Of a DNA stretch of 64,000 nt, positions 29,501-42,968 are shown in pieces. Position 1 is the first letter of the stretch. Every line of letters begins with the position of its first letter. The stretch lies in contig NC_087064.1 of NCBI RefSeq assembly GCF_963678635.1, forward strand, positions 40,827,165-40,891,164, written 5' to 3'. The DNA comes from Symsagittifera roscoffensis (lineage: Eukaryota > Xenacoelomorpha > Acoela > Convolutidae). The position numbers were made by a program, and so were the translations under genes. The notes under the pieces were generated by a model. The model searched no databases. It was not told where the DNA came from and was given only the letters and a program-made list of their open reading frames with translations.

Positions 29501-31276
29501 TGGAAAAACTTGAAAATTTACTTATTTATGACTTGCGCTTTCATTTGTGTCTATTTTAAGCGTTGTTGTTCATTTTTGCAATATTCAGGGTTAAGATAAA
29601 AAAGTTTTCCTATGTTACTTCGATAAAAAGATTCAAGGTCGAGTCTATTTTTATTACTACTCGAAACTTGTGAACAATGTACTTTCTTATCTGCAAATCT
29701 GACTGTAAAATTATATCCTGTCAAAGTAGTTGCTCCAGCTTTTGGGCAGAGTGTTGCTGCTATCGTTGTTGATTCGAGGTCTTGTGGGCCTGATTTGCAT
29801 CGTGTTACATGTCTATTTCCATATTTATGTAATATTTTTTGTTGATTATCTTCGCAACCGTTATGGGCGACAAGGTGGTCTTGCGGGCTTGTTCGGGGAA
29901 AGTTTCTATGATGTACAGGCTGAAGATGTACTGGGATGGAAAGTTTTTGCATTTAAAAATCTACTAAAAGGTACATGTCTATGATAACCCTGAAAAGTGG
30001 TTAAAGAATGTGATATAAACAATAGTCTATTTTGTATAACTGTCGTATTTGTAGATGAGTTTTGTGTTGATAAACGGAAGAAGCAAAAATTGAGATGTTA
30101 TAATTGGTGGAAATAGTGGTAATGGATGGTTAACTAAATTTTTTAGCCTTACTAATTTTTCAATTTTAAGGGTTAGGTTAATTTGGTTAAGGACTTGTTT
30201 ATTATGTTCTTGAATTGCTTTATGAAAACCGTGTCGATGTTGTAGCCTGTTTTGTTTAAAATTGTTGAGTCGATTGCTAACGAGGTGTTGGCCAAAAAGG
30301 TAAGGGGTGCTACAAAGCTTTTCCAATCTAGTCGTAACGGTATACTTGTACCTTAAACTTCTCGATATATGTCGTCAAGGTGATTCGGTAAATTAGTGGG
30401 AAAAGTAGTTGTTGGGTGTTGACCTGTGACTGAAGGTGTTGATGGAAGTGATAGAGTTTCTGGTCACGATAGAGAAGTATCTGATGGGATATCTATCGGG
30501 TCGTTTACCAAGTTGTTTCGCCTTGGGAAAATGTCAGTGTCATCCAATGTGGGAGTCTTTGTGATGAACTGGGGGGGTTAAAGGGTTTTTTTTCTGGGAG
30601 TTGGTGTCGTTTCTAAATAATCTTTTGGAAAAATTGAGGTATTTTGTTGAGAAACGGTTTAAAGTGATGAAGGGCTGCCAAGAAGTAAATGACTTGCGAG
30701 ATCTAGAGGTGTCGATGATGGCGTTGAGGATATTTTGAAATGAACTCTTTGTGTTGTGAGAGTTGCTAAATTTTGATTTGGCCTCAATGTCTGGTTCTGT
30801 TAAGTTCTTGTTGGAGTGGAAAGTAAGTAATATATGTTGGTTCGTATTGTGGTTCGCTTAGGGGTGCTTGAAGAGTGGCTGGTATTAATGGTTCAGATAA
30901 AGATGATTGTCTTTCTTCAAATGTGTATGAATTCTCTAGAAATGAGATACGTGCTGGTGTTTGGGGTTAATTTGTTTGGATAGATGTCGGGGTTGTTGGT
31001 TTTGTCTGGGGGTCTTGGGATGTAGTGGTTGGTGGGAGTTCTTTGTTAATGGGGTTTGGATCAGCAATTTTTAAATATTGTTTTATATCTTGACTTACTT
31101 AAGTTTTTGTGCTTTAAAAAATTCTTCAGTAGAAATTTTTAATGAGGTGTTGCTAATGCGAAGGTGATCACTGCTTTCTTAATACATTTGAGAATTTTTA
31201 AAATTAAAGAAACAAGAAAAAGTGAGCAAAGTTATCAAAAAATATCTTTTGTTCTTAATAGACTTCGTATCATTTT
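26526..31276. repeat. Tandem array unit 2 (about 4.75 kb), the most complete copy
   Basis: It carries every block seen in the others, including the proline/serine-rich frames (26957-27181, 27171-27401) and the longest envelope-like frame (29551-29952, minus). It is the best reference for aligning the array. Confidence 0.85.
26957..30326 (-). pseudogene. Degenerate envelope-like glycoprotein region of a retroelement (unit 2)
   Basis: Read leftward, the unit encodes many short frames rich in paired cysteines, aromatic residues and N-glycosylation-type motifs, followed by a serine/proline-rich segment that could be a cytoplasmic tail (MSRQTGSLNR, MSSNAPDAPSP). The pattern recalls envelope glycoproteins captured by env-bearing retroelements, some of them from RNA viruses, but I cannot assign the family. 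Frameshifts and stops are frequent in all four units, so none can make the protein. Position, 3' to an integrase fragment on the same strand, supports env. Confidence 0.35.
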
Positions 31277-34200
31277 GATCTTCTTATTAGTGCTATCTAG
31301 GTGGAATATTTATTCTGATTTAATGAAAAGTTTTTCCGTTTGTTGGGGATTAGTGTTTGGATCGTCCAGTAGTTGTAGTGCGTTCCTATGATTTTGTGGG
31401 ACTAAAGATAAAATGTGATTGTTAATTAGACTATGTAGATGTGGTGCCGCTTGAGGTGTTGAACTTGTCTTGTCTCGTGAAGTCTCGTATGTGTTTGGTT
31501 GCTTTTTGCTATAATCGCTAGTCTGAGAGTCAATGAGGATTTTTATTAATTGAGATGGAACTTACTCCAAAACATGTTGCAAATAAAATGCGTGCAACGC
31601 TTGCTTGTCTTTTGACTTGAGTGTGTATTACGCAAGTATTGCAGATTCTTTTTAGTTAGGGAAAGAGAAATTCTATAACATTAAAAGTTGCGTATAAAAT
31701 TGTAAGTTTTTCTAATATATAGTAAGGTTACCCTAGAAAAGCTGGGAATCTTTTTTTAAAAATTACAAAAATTCATAGTATTTGGTGAAATAGCCTGTGG
31801 ATGGTATTTTTCACCGTTAAGATATATGTAGTCTTTTATATCCTTAAAGTATCTTCGATAGTCTTCTCTATAGATATCGGAGAAGCCTGCTGTCTCAGCT
31901 AGTTTTTTGTAAAAATGGGTCGATTGATTCTCTTTGTATTGTAACTATTTTGGCCAAGAGTTTTTGAAATGATTGTGTTCGAATATGATGTTTTTTCTCG
32001 ATTTCGGAGTGAATGCCTGTTGATTGTGGGTCTATGTTTGGATTACGAGCAAGTGCGCGTACGCTCTCTGGTGAAAATTTCTTTAAGTGAAACCTTATGG
32101 TAGGCTATGTGGTGAGAAGATGAGGTTTATCTTCGTTTGGTTTCGAAAGTGTATCCCTAAAATACGTGCGTCGTGGTAGCTTAATTACAAAATTTATATT
32201 TTAATTTTTTTCTAAAGTATAAGAATTTGCTGGTACAATCTTTTGTCTTCAAATACATAAAGTGGTGAAAATTTTAGTGCAGGTGTAACTCCAAAGAATG
32301 TTTACCTCATAGTCAATGAAGTTAGAGTGGTTGCCTGATAATAGATATCGTGCGTAACGTTTTTAAGTACTGCTAAAGAGAGTGATTGTAGTACTTTTGT
32401 TGTTTCGAGTTCACATAAGTGATGAAGTGTTTCTATTTCGAAAAATTATATTTCTTGACAATTTTTTTCATTGTATAATCTAGTTTCATATCAAAATGAA
32501 TCTCGTAGTGGATTGCGCCAAAGTAAGTGTTTTTTATTCGTGAAAGTTCATGTAATCTTAAACTGTCTTTGTTTTCTGGAATAACTCAACCGCCGTAGTT
32601 TCCGGCTTTTTCAAAGAAATTTACTGGAAAATAGGGTTTTTCGACTTCTCTATTTTGATATGAGTGTGCTCTATTGAGTATTTCTTGTTGTTTTACCTTT
32701 ATTGTTTTCCACAAGAATTTCCGAGTACTGTGTGTGGTTTAAGATATTTATATGCTACTTATTTTCGGGATAAATTAGATAACGTGTTATTTTTTTTTCT
32801 TTATCATCTTTATTTTTTTATTTTTTATAAAATTGGATTTGATCTACTTCGATCGGTTTTGATTTTTTCAAGTGGTGTAGATTTGATAAAATTATTTTTG
32901 TGAAATTTTATCATTTTTGCGTGAATTTTGTTTACTTGAAATGTGGTGCATGTGTCTCCAGGGAACCAAACTATGGTTGCCTGTGTTCGTGTAGTAGGAT
33001 TGCAATCTCCTTCATAATTTTTAAGAGGTAAGCGGATTCTATGATACAGTATGGTATCGTTTTTCAATTCGCGTGTTACTTTTACTTTTTCTAGTTGAAT
33101 TTTCTTGGTAACTTATATTTTTGGTGTCGGCTTTACAGATCGATAGGTTATGGATTCTAATATGTGGTATCCATTTTTTACTGTGTAGATTGTATGATAA
33201 ACATCCATGTGCGCCATAATACGGAGAATTTTTATCTAATTACATATTCGACCTTGATGTCGTTCAATATGTGCTTGGTGTGCAGAGACTGAAAAAACTT
33301 CAAAATTTACTAATTTACGAATTGCGCTTTCATTTGTGTCTTTTTTAAGCGTTCTTGTTCATTTTTGCAATATTCAGGGTTAAGATGTAAAAATTTTCCT
33401 ATGTTACTTCGTTAAAAAGATTCAAGGTCGAGTCTATTTTTAATACTACTCGAAACTTGTGAACAATGTACTTTCTTATCTGCGAATCTGACTGTAAAAT
33501 CATATCCTGTTAAAGTAGTTGCTCCAGCTTTTGGGTAGAGTGTTGCTGCTATCGTTGTTGATTCAAGGTCTTGTGGGCCTGATTTGCATTGTGTTACATG
33601 TCTATTTCCATATTTATGTAATATTTTTTGCTGATTATCTTCGCAACCGTTATGGCGACCAGGTGGTCTTGCGGGCTTGTTCGGGGGAAATTTTTATGAT
33701 GTACAGGCTGAAGATGTACTAGGATGGAAAGTTTTTGCATTTTAAAAACTACTAAAAGGTACATGTCTATGATAACCCTGAAAAGTGGTTAAAGAATGTG
33801 ATACAAACAATAGTCTATTTTGTATAACTGTCGTATTTGTAGGTGAGTTTTGTAATGATAAACGAAAGAAGCAAAAATTGAGATTTTATAATTGGTGGAA
33901 ATAGTGGTAATGGATGGTTAACTAAGTTTTTTAGCCTTACTAGTTTTTCGATCTTAAGGGTTAGGTTAATTTGGTTAAGGACTTGTTTATTATGTTCTTG
34001 AATTGCTTTATGAAAACCGTGTCGATGTTGTAGCCTGTTTTGTTTAAAATTGTTGAGTCGATTGCTAACGAGGTGTTGGCCAAAAAGGTAACGGGTGCTA
34101 CAAAAGGTTTCCAATCTAGTCGTAACGGTATACTTGTACCTTAAACTTCACGATATATGTCGTCAAGGTGATTCGTTAAATTAGTGGGAAAAGTAGTTGT

Positions 34201-35064
34201 TGGGTTTTGACCTGTGACTGAAGGTGTTGATGGAAGTGATAGAGCTTCTGGTCACGATAGAGAAGTATCTGATGGGATATCTATCGGGTCGTTTACCAAG
34301 TTGTTTCGCCTTGGGAAAATGTCAGTGTCATCCAATGTGGGAGTCTTTGTGATGAACTGGGGGGATTAAAGGGTTTTTTTTCCGGGAGTTGGTGTCGTTC
34401 CTAAATAATCTGTTGAAAAATTTGAGGTATTTTGTTGAGAAACGGTTTAAAGTGATGAAGGGCTGCCTTGAAGTAAATGACTTGAGAGATCTAGAGGTGT
34501 CGATGATGGCGTTGAGGATATTTTGAAATGAACTCTTTGTGTTGTGAGAGTTGTTAAATTTTGATTTGGCCTCAATGTCTGGTTCTGTTAAGTTCTTGTT
34601 GGAGTGGAAAGTAAGTAATATATGTTGGTTTGTATTGTGGTTCGCTTAGGGGTGCTTAAAGAGTGGCTGGTATTAATTGTTCAGATAAAGATGATTGTCT
34701 TTCTTCAAATGTGTATGAATTCTCTAGAAATGAGATACGTGCTGGTGTTTGGGGTTGATTTGTTTGGATAGATGTCGGGGTTGTTGGTTTTGTCTGGGGG
34801 TCTTGGGATGTAGTGGTTGGTGGGAATTCTTTGTTAATGGGGTTTGGATCAGCAATTTTTAAATATTGTTTTTTATCTTGATCTACTTAAGTTTTTGTTC
34901 CTTAAAAAATTCTTCAGTAGAAAAATTTAATGAGGTGTTGCTAATGCGAAGGTGATCACTGCTTTCTTAATGCATTTGAGAATTTTTAAAATTAAAGAAA
35001 CAAGAAAAAGTGAGCAAAGTTATCAAAAAATATCTTTTGTTCTTAATAGACTTCGTATCATTTT
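31277..35064. repeat. Tandem array unit 3 (about 3.79 kb)
   Basis: Identical in layout to unit 4 and nearly identical in sequence. Both lack the same 956 bp relative to unit 2: the text jumps from GTGTTTGGATCGTC (26607-26620) to CAGTAGTTGTAGTGCG (27555). It includes an 80-residue cysteine-containing minus-strand frame at 32825-33067. Confidence 0.9.
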
Positions 35065-38000
35065 GATCTTCTTATTAGTGCTATCTAGGTGGAATATTTA
35101 TTCTGATTTAATGAAAAGTTTTTCCGTTTGTTGGGGATTAGTGTTTGGATCGTCCAGTAGTTGTAGTGCGTTCCTATGATTTTGTGGGACTAAAGATAAA
35201 ATGTGATTGTTAATTAGACTATGTAGATGTGGTGCCGCTTGAGGTGTTGAACTTGTCTTGTCTCGTGAAGTCTCGTATGTGTTTGGTTGCTTTTTGCTAT
35301 AATCGCTAGTCTGAGAGTCAATGAGTATTTTTATTAATTGAGATGGAACTTACTCCAAAACATGTTGCAAATAAAATGCGTGCAACGCTTGCTTGTCTTT
35401 TGACTTGAGTGTGTATTACGCAAGTATTGCAGATTCTTTTTAGTTAGGGAAAGAGAAATTCTATAACATTAAAAGTTGCGTATAAAATTGTAAGTTTTTC
35501 TAATATATAGTAAGGTTACCCTAGAAAAGCTGGGAATCTTTTTTTAAAAATTACAAAAATTCATAGTATTTGGTGAAATAGCCTGTGGATGGTATTTTTC
35601 ACCGTTAAGATATATGTAGTCTTTTATATCCTTAAAGTATCTTCGATAGTCTTCTCTATAGATATCGGAGAAGCCTGCTGTCTCAGCTAGTTTTTTGTAA
35701 AAATGGGTCGATTGATTCTCTTTGTATTGTACCTGTTTTGGCCAAGAGTTTTTGAAATGATTGTGTTCGAATATGATGTTTTTTGTCGATTTCGGAGTGA
35801 ATGCCTGTTGATTGTGGGTCTATGTTTGGATTACGAGCAAGTGCGCGTACGCTCTCTGGTGAAAATTTCTTTAAGTGAAACCTTATGGTAGGCTATGTGG
35901 TGAGAAGATGAGGTTTATCTTCGTTTGGTTTCGAAAGTGTATCCCTAAAATACGTGCGTCGTGGTAGCTTAATTACAAAATTTATATTTTAATTTTTTTC
36001 TAAAGTATAAGAATTTGCTGGTACAATCTTTTGTCTTCAAATACATAAAGTGGTGAAAATTTTAGTGCAGGTGTAACTCCAAAGAATGTTTACCTCATAG
36101 TCAATGAAGTTAGAGTGGTTGCCTGATAATAGATATCGTGCGTAACGTTTTTAAGTACTGCTAAAGAGAGTGATTGTAGTACTTTTGTTGTTTCGAGTTC
36201 ACATAAGTGATGAAGTGTTTCTATTTCGAAAAATTATATTTCTTGACAATTTTTTTCATTGTATAATCTAGTTTCATATCAAAATGAATCTCGTAGTGGA
36301 TTGCGCCAAAGTAAGTGTTTTTTATTCGTGAAAGTTCATGTAATCTTAAACTGTCTTTGTTTTCTGGAACAACTCAACCGCCGTAGTTTCCGGCTTTTTC
36401 AAAGAAATTTACTGGAAAATAGGGTTTTTCGACTTCTCTATTTTGATATGAGTGTGCTCTATTGAGTATTTCTTGTTGTTTTACCTTTATTGTTTTCCAC
36501 AAGAATTTCCGAGTACTGTGTGTGGTTTAAGATATTTATATGCTACTTATTTTCGGGATAAATTAGATAACGTGTTATTTTTTTTCTTTATCATCTTTAT
36601 TTTTTTATTTTTTATAAAATTGGATTTGATCTACTTCGATCGGTTTTGATTTTTTCAAGTGGTGTAGATTTGATAAAATTATTTTTGTGAAATTTTATCA
36701 TTTTTGCGTGAATTTTGTTTACTTGAAATGTGGTGCATGTGTCTCCAGGGAACCAAACTATGGTTGCCTGTGTTCGTGTAGTAGGATTGCAATCTCCTTC
36801 ATAATTTTTAAGAGGTAAGCGGATTCTATGATACAGTATGGTATCGTTTTTCAATTCGCGTGTTACTTTTACTTTTTCTAGTTGAATTTTCTTGGTAACT
36901 TATATTTTTGGTGTCGGCTTTACAGATCGATAGGTTATGGATTCTAATATGTGGTATCCATTTTTTACTGTGTAGATTGTATGATAAACATCCATGTGCG
37001 CCATAATACGGAGAGTTTTTATCTAATTACATATTCGACCTTGATGTCGTTCAATATGTGCTTGGTGTGCAGAGACTGAAAAAACTTCAAAATTTACTAA
37101 TTTACGAATTGCGCTTTCATTTGTGTCTTTTTTAAGCGTTCTTGTTCATTTTTGCAATATTCAGGGTTAAGATGTAAAAATTTTCCTATGTTACTTCGTT
37201 AAAAAGATTCAAGGTCGAGTCTATTTTTAATACTACTCGAAACTTGTGAACAATGTACTTTCTTATCTGCGAATCTGACTGTAAAATCATATCCTGTTAA
37301 AGTAGTTGCTCCAGCTTTTGGGTAGAGTGTTGCTGCTATCGTTGTTGATTCAAGGTCTTGTGGGCCTGATTTGCATTGTGTTACATGTCTATTTCCATAT
37401 TTATGTAATATTTTTTGCTGATTATCTTCGCAACCGTTATGGCGACCAGGTGGTCTTGCGGGCTTGTTCGGGGGAAATTTTTATGATGTACAGGCTGAAG
37501 ATGTACTAGGATGGAAAGTTTTTGCATTTTAAAAACTACTAAAAGGTACATGTCTATGATAACCCTGAAAAGTGGTTAAAGAATGTGATACAAACAATAG
37601 TCTATTTTGTATAACTGTCGTATTTGTAGGTGAGTTTTGTAATGATAAACGAAGGAAGCAAAAATTGAGATTTTATAATTGGTGGAAATAGTGGTAATGG
37701 ATGGTTAACTAAGTTTTTTAGCCTTACTAGTTTTTCAATCTTAAGGGTTAGGTTAATTTGGTTAAGGACTTGTTTATTATGTTCTTGAATTGCTTTATGA
37801 AAACCGTGTCGATGTTGTAGCCTGTTTTGTTTAAAATTGTTGAGTCGATTGCTAACGAGGTGTTGGCCAAAAAGGTAACGGGTGCTACAAAAGGTTTCCA
37901 ATCTAGTCGTAACGGTATACTTGTACCTTAAACTTCACGATATATGTCGTCAAGGTGATTCGTTAAATTAGTGGGAAAAGTAGTTGTTGGGTTTTGACCT

Positions 38001-38840
38001 GTGACTGAAGGTGTTGATGGAAGTGATAGAGCTTCTGGTCACGATAGAGAAGTATCTGATGGGATATCTATCGGGTCGTTTACCAAGTTGTTTCGCCTTG
38101 GGAAAATGTCAGTGTCATCCAATGTGGGAGTCTTTGTGATGAACTGGGGGGATTAAAGGGTTTTTTTTCCGGGAGTTGGTGTCGTTCCTAAATAATCTGT
38201 TGAAAAATTTGAGGTATTTTGTTGAGAAACGGTTTAAAGTGATGAAGGGCTGCCTTGAAGTAAATGACTTGAGAGATCTAGAGGTGTCGATGATGGCGTT
38301 GAGGATATTTTGAAATGAACTCTTTGTGTTGTGAGAGTTGTTAAATTTTGATTTGGCCTCAATGTCTGGTTCTGTTAAGTTCTTGTTGGAGTGGAAAGTA
38401 AGTAATATATGTTGGTTTGTATTGTGGTTCGCTTAGGGGTGCTTAAAGAGTGGCTGGTATTAATTGTTCAGATAAAGATGATTGTCTTTCTTCAAATGTG
38501 TATGAATTCTCTAGAAATGAGATACGTGCTGGTGTTTGGGGTTGATTTGTTTGGATAGATGTCGGGGTTGTTGGTTTTGTCTGGGGGTCTTGGGATGTAG
38601 TGGTTGGTGGGAATTCTTTGTTAATGGGGTTTGGATCAGCAATTTTTAAATATTGTTTTTTATCTTGATCTACTTAAGTTTTTGTTCCTTAAAAAATTCT
38701 TCAGTAGAAAAATTTAATGAGGTGTTGCTAATGCGAAGGTGATCACTGCTTTCTTAATGCATTTGAGAATTTTTGAAATTAAAGAAACAAGAAAAAGTGA
38801 GCAAAGTAGCTTTTTTACTAAATAGACTTCGTATCATTTA
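35065..38840. repeat. Tandem array unit 4 (about 3.78 kb), near-identical to unit 3
   Basis: Corresponding frames are offset by 3787-3788 bp from unit 3 (for example 33815 and 37602, 33519 and 37306). Homology ends at about 38840 shortly after the shared GACTTCGTATCATTT. Confidence 0.9.
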
Positions 38841-40383
38841 TGAAAATGTTTAAGTTTCGTACCTGAATAGGTGGTCATTGATTGTAGAGAGAGAGAGAGA
38901 AATAGATTTTTTTGAGGGAAAGAAAAACACAAATATGCTGCCAACAATTTAACAAAAGAGGATAGTAATTTCGAAAAAGTCGATGAAGAAAAATATACAA
39001 AGTTTAAAAAGTTTTCAAAAAAAAACGATAGAATAGTTAAAATGAGTCTTCTATTTTGTTGAACTGAGTTAAAACAAAGCATGTGAAAAGTGATTTGTTT
39101 CGGTGAAATATTCTGTGTTTTTTTCAAGTGGAAGCCAAGTGTGGTCGAAATGCTTATTGGTTTTTGACAAGTGGGTTGGATATGGAGAGTTTTTGCTGAA
39201 GGCAAGTCTGGGTGTTAAGGTATTAGCTCTCTGACTCTTGTTTTAGTTTGGGGTTTATTTAGGCGTTTTTGATAGTTTGCATGTCTTTAGGTTAAAAAAC
39301 TTGTAGGAATTTGTCTTTTGACTTAATTAATTTTTTTTGGAGAAATGCGGGGTATAAATTGAGACAATATTGTTGATTTTTGTATTGATTGATAGAAAAG
39401 GATTGCAGTTTTTATATAATATTTTTTTGCGTTGTCAAATATAAGGGTAGTGATTATTTTCGACCTAGAGGTCCTTTGTTTATAGTTTTAGATCTATTTT
39501 TAGCTAGTGATATGTCCGCTAATAATAGTGGCGGTGTTTCAAGAGAAACGAATCATAACTAACCATTTTGACGGTGGAATTTGAACTAGTTCTTTCAAGA
39601 GAGGAAATGAATATCTATAAATAAGAACTTCTGGGAGTATCTATCCGAGTATTATTCTTGTGTGTTAATGAATCAGGGGGGTTTCTGAAATTCTATTTTC
39701 TTTAGTATTTTACATTGTGGAATAAAGGTTTTGTACTCTTTTCTCGGTTGATTTCTAAGATGAGATGATTGATGTTGTTGTGGTTTTTATTTTATTTCCG
39801 CTATTTTTCTTGGAGCTTAAGATTAACTTTTTGTTTTTGAGTTATCTGTTTTTGAGGTTTTTGTGGTATTTTGCTTTGAGTTATTTTGGGTGATGATGGT
39901 AAAGGAGTGAAGTTTGTGATCTTTGTTGTACATAATTTTCTGTAGTGTTTTCAATAATTTTTTGTCCTGTGAAGGAAGAAAATTCTAATAAATCGCGATG
40001 GGCGTTTTCTTTACGGTAGTATGGTAAAAAAAATTAATTCGGTGTTAAACTACTTCGTTTTTTTGGTCGATAACTTCAGATTTGACTTTTCTAGGATTTT
40101 CTATTATTTGAAATGGATTTTTTGTCGTATAAGTTGTAGCTTTTTGGAGATTTTCTTTAATATTTAATTTTGGGATTTGAGACTTTTTTAGGTTGGATGC
40201 CGGTGTTAAACGTGAACTGATTCAAGTTTGAATGTTTTTTCCTGGCAATAATTTCTTTGCAATCTTTTGATAAATTTTAATATCTTTTTTTGTCTTTATT
40301 CAAAACCCATTCTATATGTGTTCCAGAGGCGAGTTTCACAATTTGTGGATGGAGAGAATGATATTCGTCATGCGCATGGAGTT
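38841..40383. other. Decayed stretch between integrase fragment and envelope array, no gene recognised
   Basis: T/G-rich on the plus strand like the array. The minus-strand frame at 38834-39205 has no recognisable features. Position suggests the degenerate integrase tail to env junction of the retroelement. Confidence 0.35.
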
Positions 40384-40623
40384 TTAATTTGTTTCAAACG
40401 GAATTTTTAGTAGATTGACAGTATCCTTATGCTGAAGAGTTCGCTGTGAACGTTTTTGGTTTATGTAGTTTTTGATTAAAAACCGTTTCATATGGCGATA
40501 GTCCAAATGTTGTTGTGAATTGAAAGTTATTTGCTCATTGGAATATTTTTTACCTCCGTTGAGCATTCGGTTATCATTTCCATTTATTATACATCATAGG
40601 TATTCTTGTAGTGAGCGATCCAT
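40384..40623 (-). pseudogene. Ty3/gypsy-like integrase fragment
   Basis: Read leftward from the gap edge, a MDRSLQEYL segment (about 40595-40622), then YSNEQITFNS, then in another frame TTTFGLSPYETVFNQKL (about 40470-40515), reproduce the end of a retroelement integrase core: the helix just after the catalytic glutamate, the asparagine-containing strand and the SPYE loop. Frame changes and stops show decay. The catalytic residues themselves would lie in the gap. The fragment gives strand and identity to the retroelement remnants on both sides. Confidence 0.65.
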
Positions 40624-40630
40624 GTTTTCA

Positions 40631-40830
40631 NNNNNNNNNNNNNNNNNNNNNNNNNNNNNNNNNNNNNNNNNNNNNNNNNNNNNNNNNNNNNNNNNNNNNN
40701 NNNNNNNNNNNNNNNNNNNNNNNNNNNNNNNNNNNNNNNNNNNNNNNNNNNNNNNNNNNNNNNNNNNNNNNNNNNNNNNNNNNNNNNNNNNNNNNNNNNN
40801 NNNNNNNNNNNNNNNNNNNNNNNNNNNNNN
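40631..40830. other. Assembly gap, 200 N
   Basis: Exactly 200 unknown bases. Open frames reported across it are meaningless. The size is probably a placeholder. Confidence 1.
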
Positions 40831-41870
40831 AGAATGTGCAATGAAGAAAATATGTTTATTGGTTCATGGTAAGTCCATGGTAAGATGTGCAAAAATTTGG
40901 AAATGCTTATAAAAAAAACGATATTTTTTCAAAAAACTTCAAAACACGATATGAATTGATATAATTTGACTTAATAACTATTTTATTAGATGATCCTTTT
41001 TTTTGAAACTGTACTCAATCTAGCTTGAACTATGCTGAAACCTACTGCAATCTTTAAAATTTTTCAAGTTTTTGGAAAAAATTGCAAAAATTTCAAGTTT
41101 TTGGAGAAAACTGGCAAAATTTCAAAGTTTTTGGAAAAATTTCAAGTTCTGAAAAAATTGCAAAAATTTCAAAGTTTTTCGAACAAACTGCAAATTTTTG
41201 GAAAGAACTGCAAAAATATCAAGATTTTGGCTAGTTTTTTGGTGCTTCTGATCTAAATGAATAAAAAGTAAATACGTTTAGAGTTTAAAATTAAGCTCAA
41301 ATTGTATTTCAATTGGCATCATGTTGAGACACTGATACAAAAACTTTGAATAGACATATAGAATTTTCCACATTTTTCTCACAAAAAAATGAAATACGAT
41401 AAATTTAAGCAATATTTGAGTAACAAAGCGGGTTATATAATGCTCTCAACAAAACAAGAAAGCTCATAAAAGCTGAATCGAAATTGAAACTTGTGGAAGA
41501 TAGTGAAAATAACCGTAATTTTTAAGAAAGTAAAATGAAGATTATTCAAATTTATCAAAAATTTTCCATTTACAACCTTTTAATTGGATAATTAACTAAT
41601 TTTTTGTCCAATTCAGGGAGAATTGAAATAGGACTCTCGAAATAAATGAACATTAAGAGCAATATTTCGTAAAATTTCTAGATTTTTGCTCAATGATTAA
41701 CCCAAATTTGTGCAAAAATTACAAATTCAGAGAAGTTATTCACTTTAATAGTACAGAATTTCACTCAATGATGAAAAATGAACAGTTAATAGCTAAAATT
41801 GACTAAAAACGAGATAAATTTTTCTTAAAAATTTATTCGATATTTGCTCAAATTCAACAAAATCTTCTTC
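40831..41870. other. Left part of the second element, gene-free, with short A/T-rich direct repeats
   Basis: About 41040-41240 repeats TTGCAAAAATTTCAAG and TTTTTGGAAAAA several times. The 74-residue frame over it (41032-41256) is the repeat translated. No other gene is visible. Confidence 0.45.
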
Positions 41871-42840
41871 ATAAGTGATGATTATCTCTCTGTTGCTCCT
41901 GCAACATAATTTCACAATTTTTCGTAGAAATATTCTATTCTTAAAGGTTATTCTTACTTTCTGCTTAATACATGATTCCGCTATTTAACACACTTTGCAA
42001 TAAAATTTAGTCAGAACTGGAGATTTTAGGGGGAAAATAGTATCAATCGAACGAACAATTTGCTAGCAGAGATGAAATTAGAACTGATACCGTCTGATTG
42101 TTTTGATAAAAATTGTAAATGTCTGCCTCAAGTTTCCCTTGTTAGGTGATACAGTAAACTATTTAAGCAAAAATACAACTTATGGGATAAATATCTATCA
42201 CTTTTCTGGAAAAATAGTCAATTTTTCATGATTTTCTGTTGAAATGCTCCATGCTTTAAGGTTATTCCTGCTTTCTGCTTAATGCATGTTTTCGCTATTG
42301 AACACATTTTGCAAGAAAATTTAGTCAGAACTTGAGAATTTAGGAGAAAAATGGTATCAATTGAACGAACAATTTGCTGGCAAAGATGAAATTAGAACTG
42401 ATACCGTCTGACTATTATGATAAAAATTGTAAATGTCTTCCTTTTTAGGTGCTACAGTAAACTATTTCAGCAAAAATACAACTTATGAGATCAATATTTG
42501 TCACTTTTCTGGAAAAAAAGTCATTTTTTTATGATTTTCTCTAGAAATGCTTTATGTTTTAAGATTTTCCTTGCTTTCTGCTTAATGCATGTTTTCGCTA
42601 TTGAACAAACTTTGCAAGAAAATTTAGTCAGAACTGGAGAATTTAGGAGGAAAATAGTATCAATTGAACAAACAATTTGCTAGCAGAAATGAAATTAGCA
42701 TTGACACCATCTGATTATTACGATAAAAATTGTAATTGTCTTCCTCAAGGTTGTCTTGATAGGTGCTAGAGTAACTTATTTCAGCAAAATTACAATTTTT
42801 GTGTCAATAACTATCACTTTTCTTGCAAAATAAATTTTAA
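41870..42840 (+). repeat. Three tandem copies of a roughly 300-bp repeat
   Basis: CTTTCTGCTTAAT starts a matching stretch at about 41957, 42271 and 42573 (periods 314 and 302 bp). The units share blocks such as TTAGTCAGAACT and AACAATTTGCTAGCAG. A more diverged fourth copy is traceable at about 43480-43620. Confidence 0.85.
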
Positions 42841-42968
42841 ATATATTTTTTTCTTATTTAAAAGGGAATTTTTCTCAAAAAGATTGAATTGAGAAAGAAT
42901 CGGTGCTGGTTAAAACATTCAAAAAATATGTAAAAAATGAGAATAAAAATGTGTTTTTACAATATAAG

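Noticed and set aside
24480-36320. TTTGGCGCAA E2F-like matches in the array units
   Set aside because: They lie within the degenerate minus-strand coding sequence, one per unit, and are explained by the repeat.
22225-38840. Plus-strand frames repeated in each array unit (for example 24986-25240)
   Set aside because: The cysteine patterns and conserved blocks lie on the minus strand. The plus-strand frames are shadows.
40520-40912. Open frames crossing the assembly gap
   Set aside because: They consist largely of unknown residues. Only the retroelement integrase fragment at the gap edge is real.
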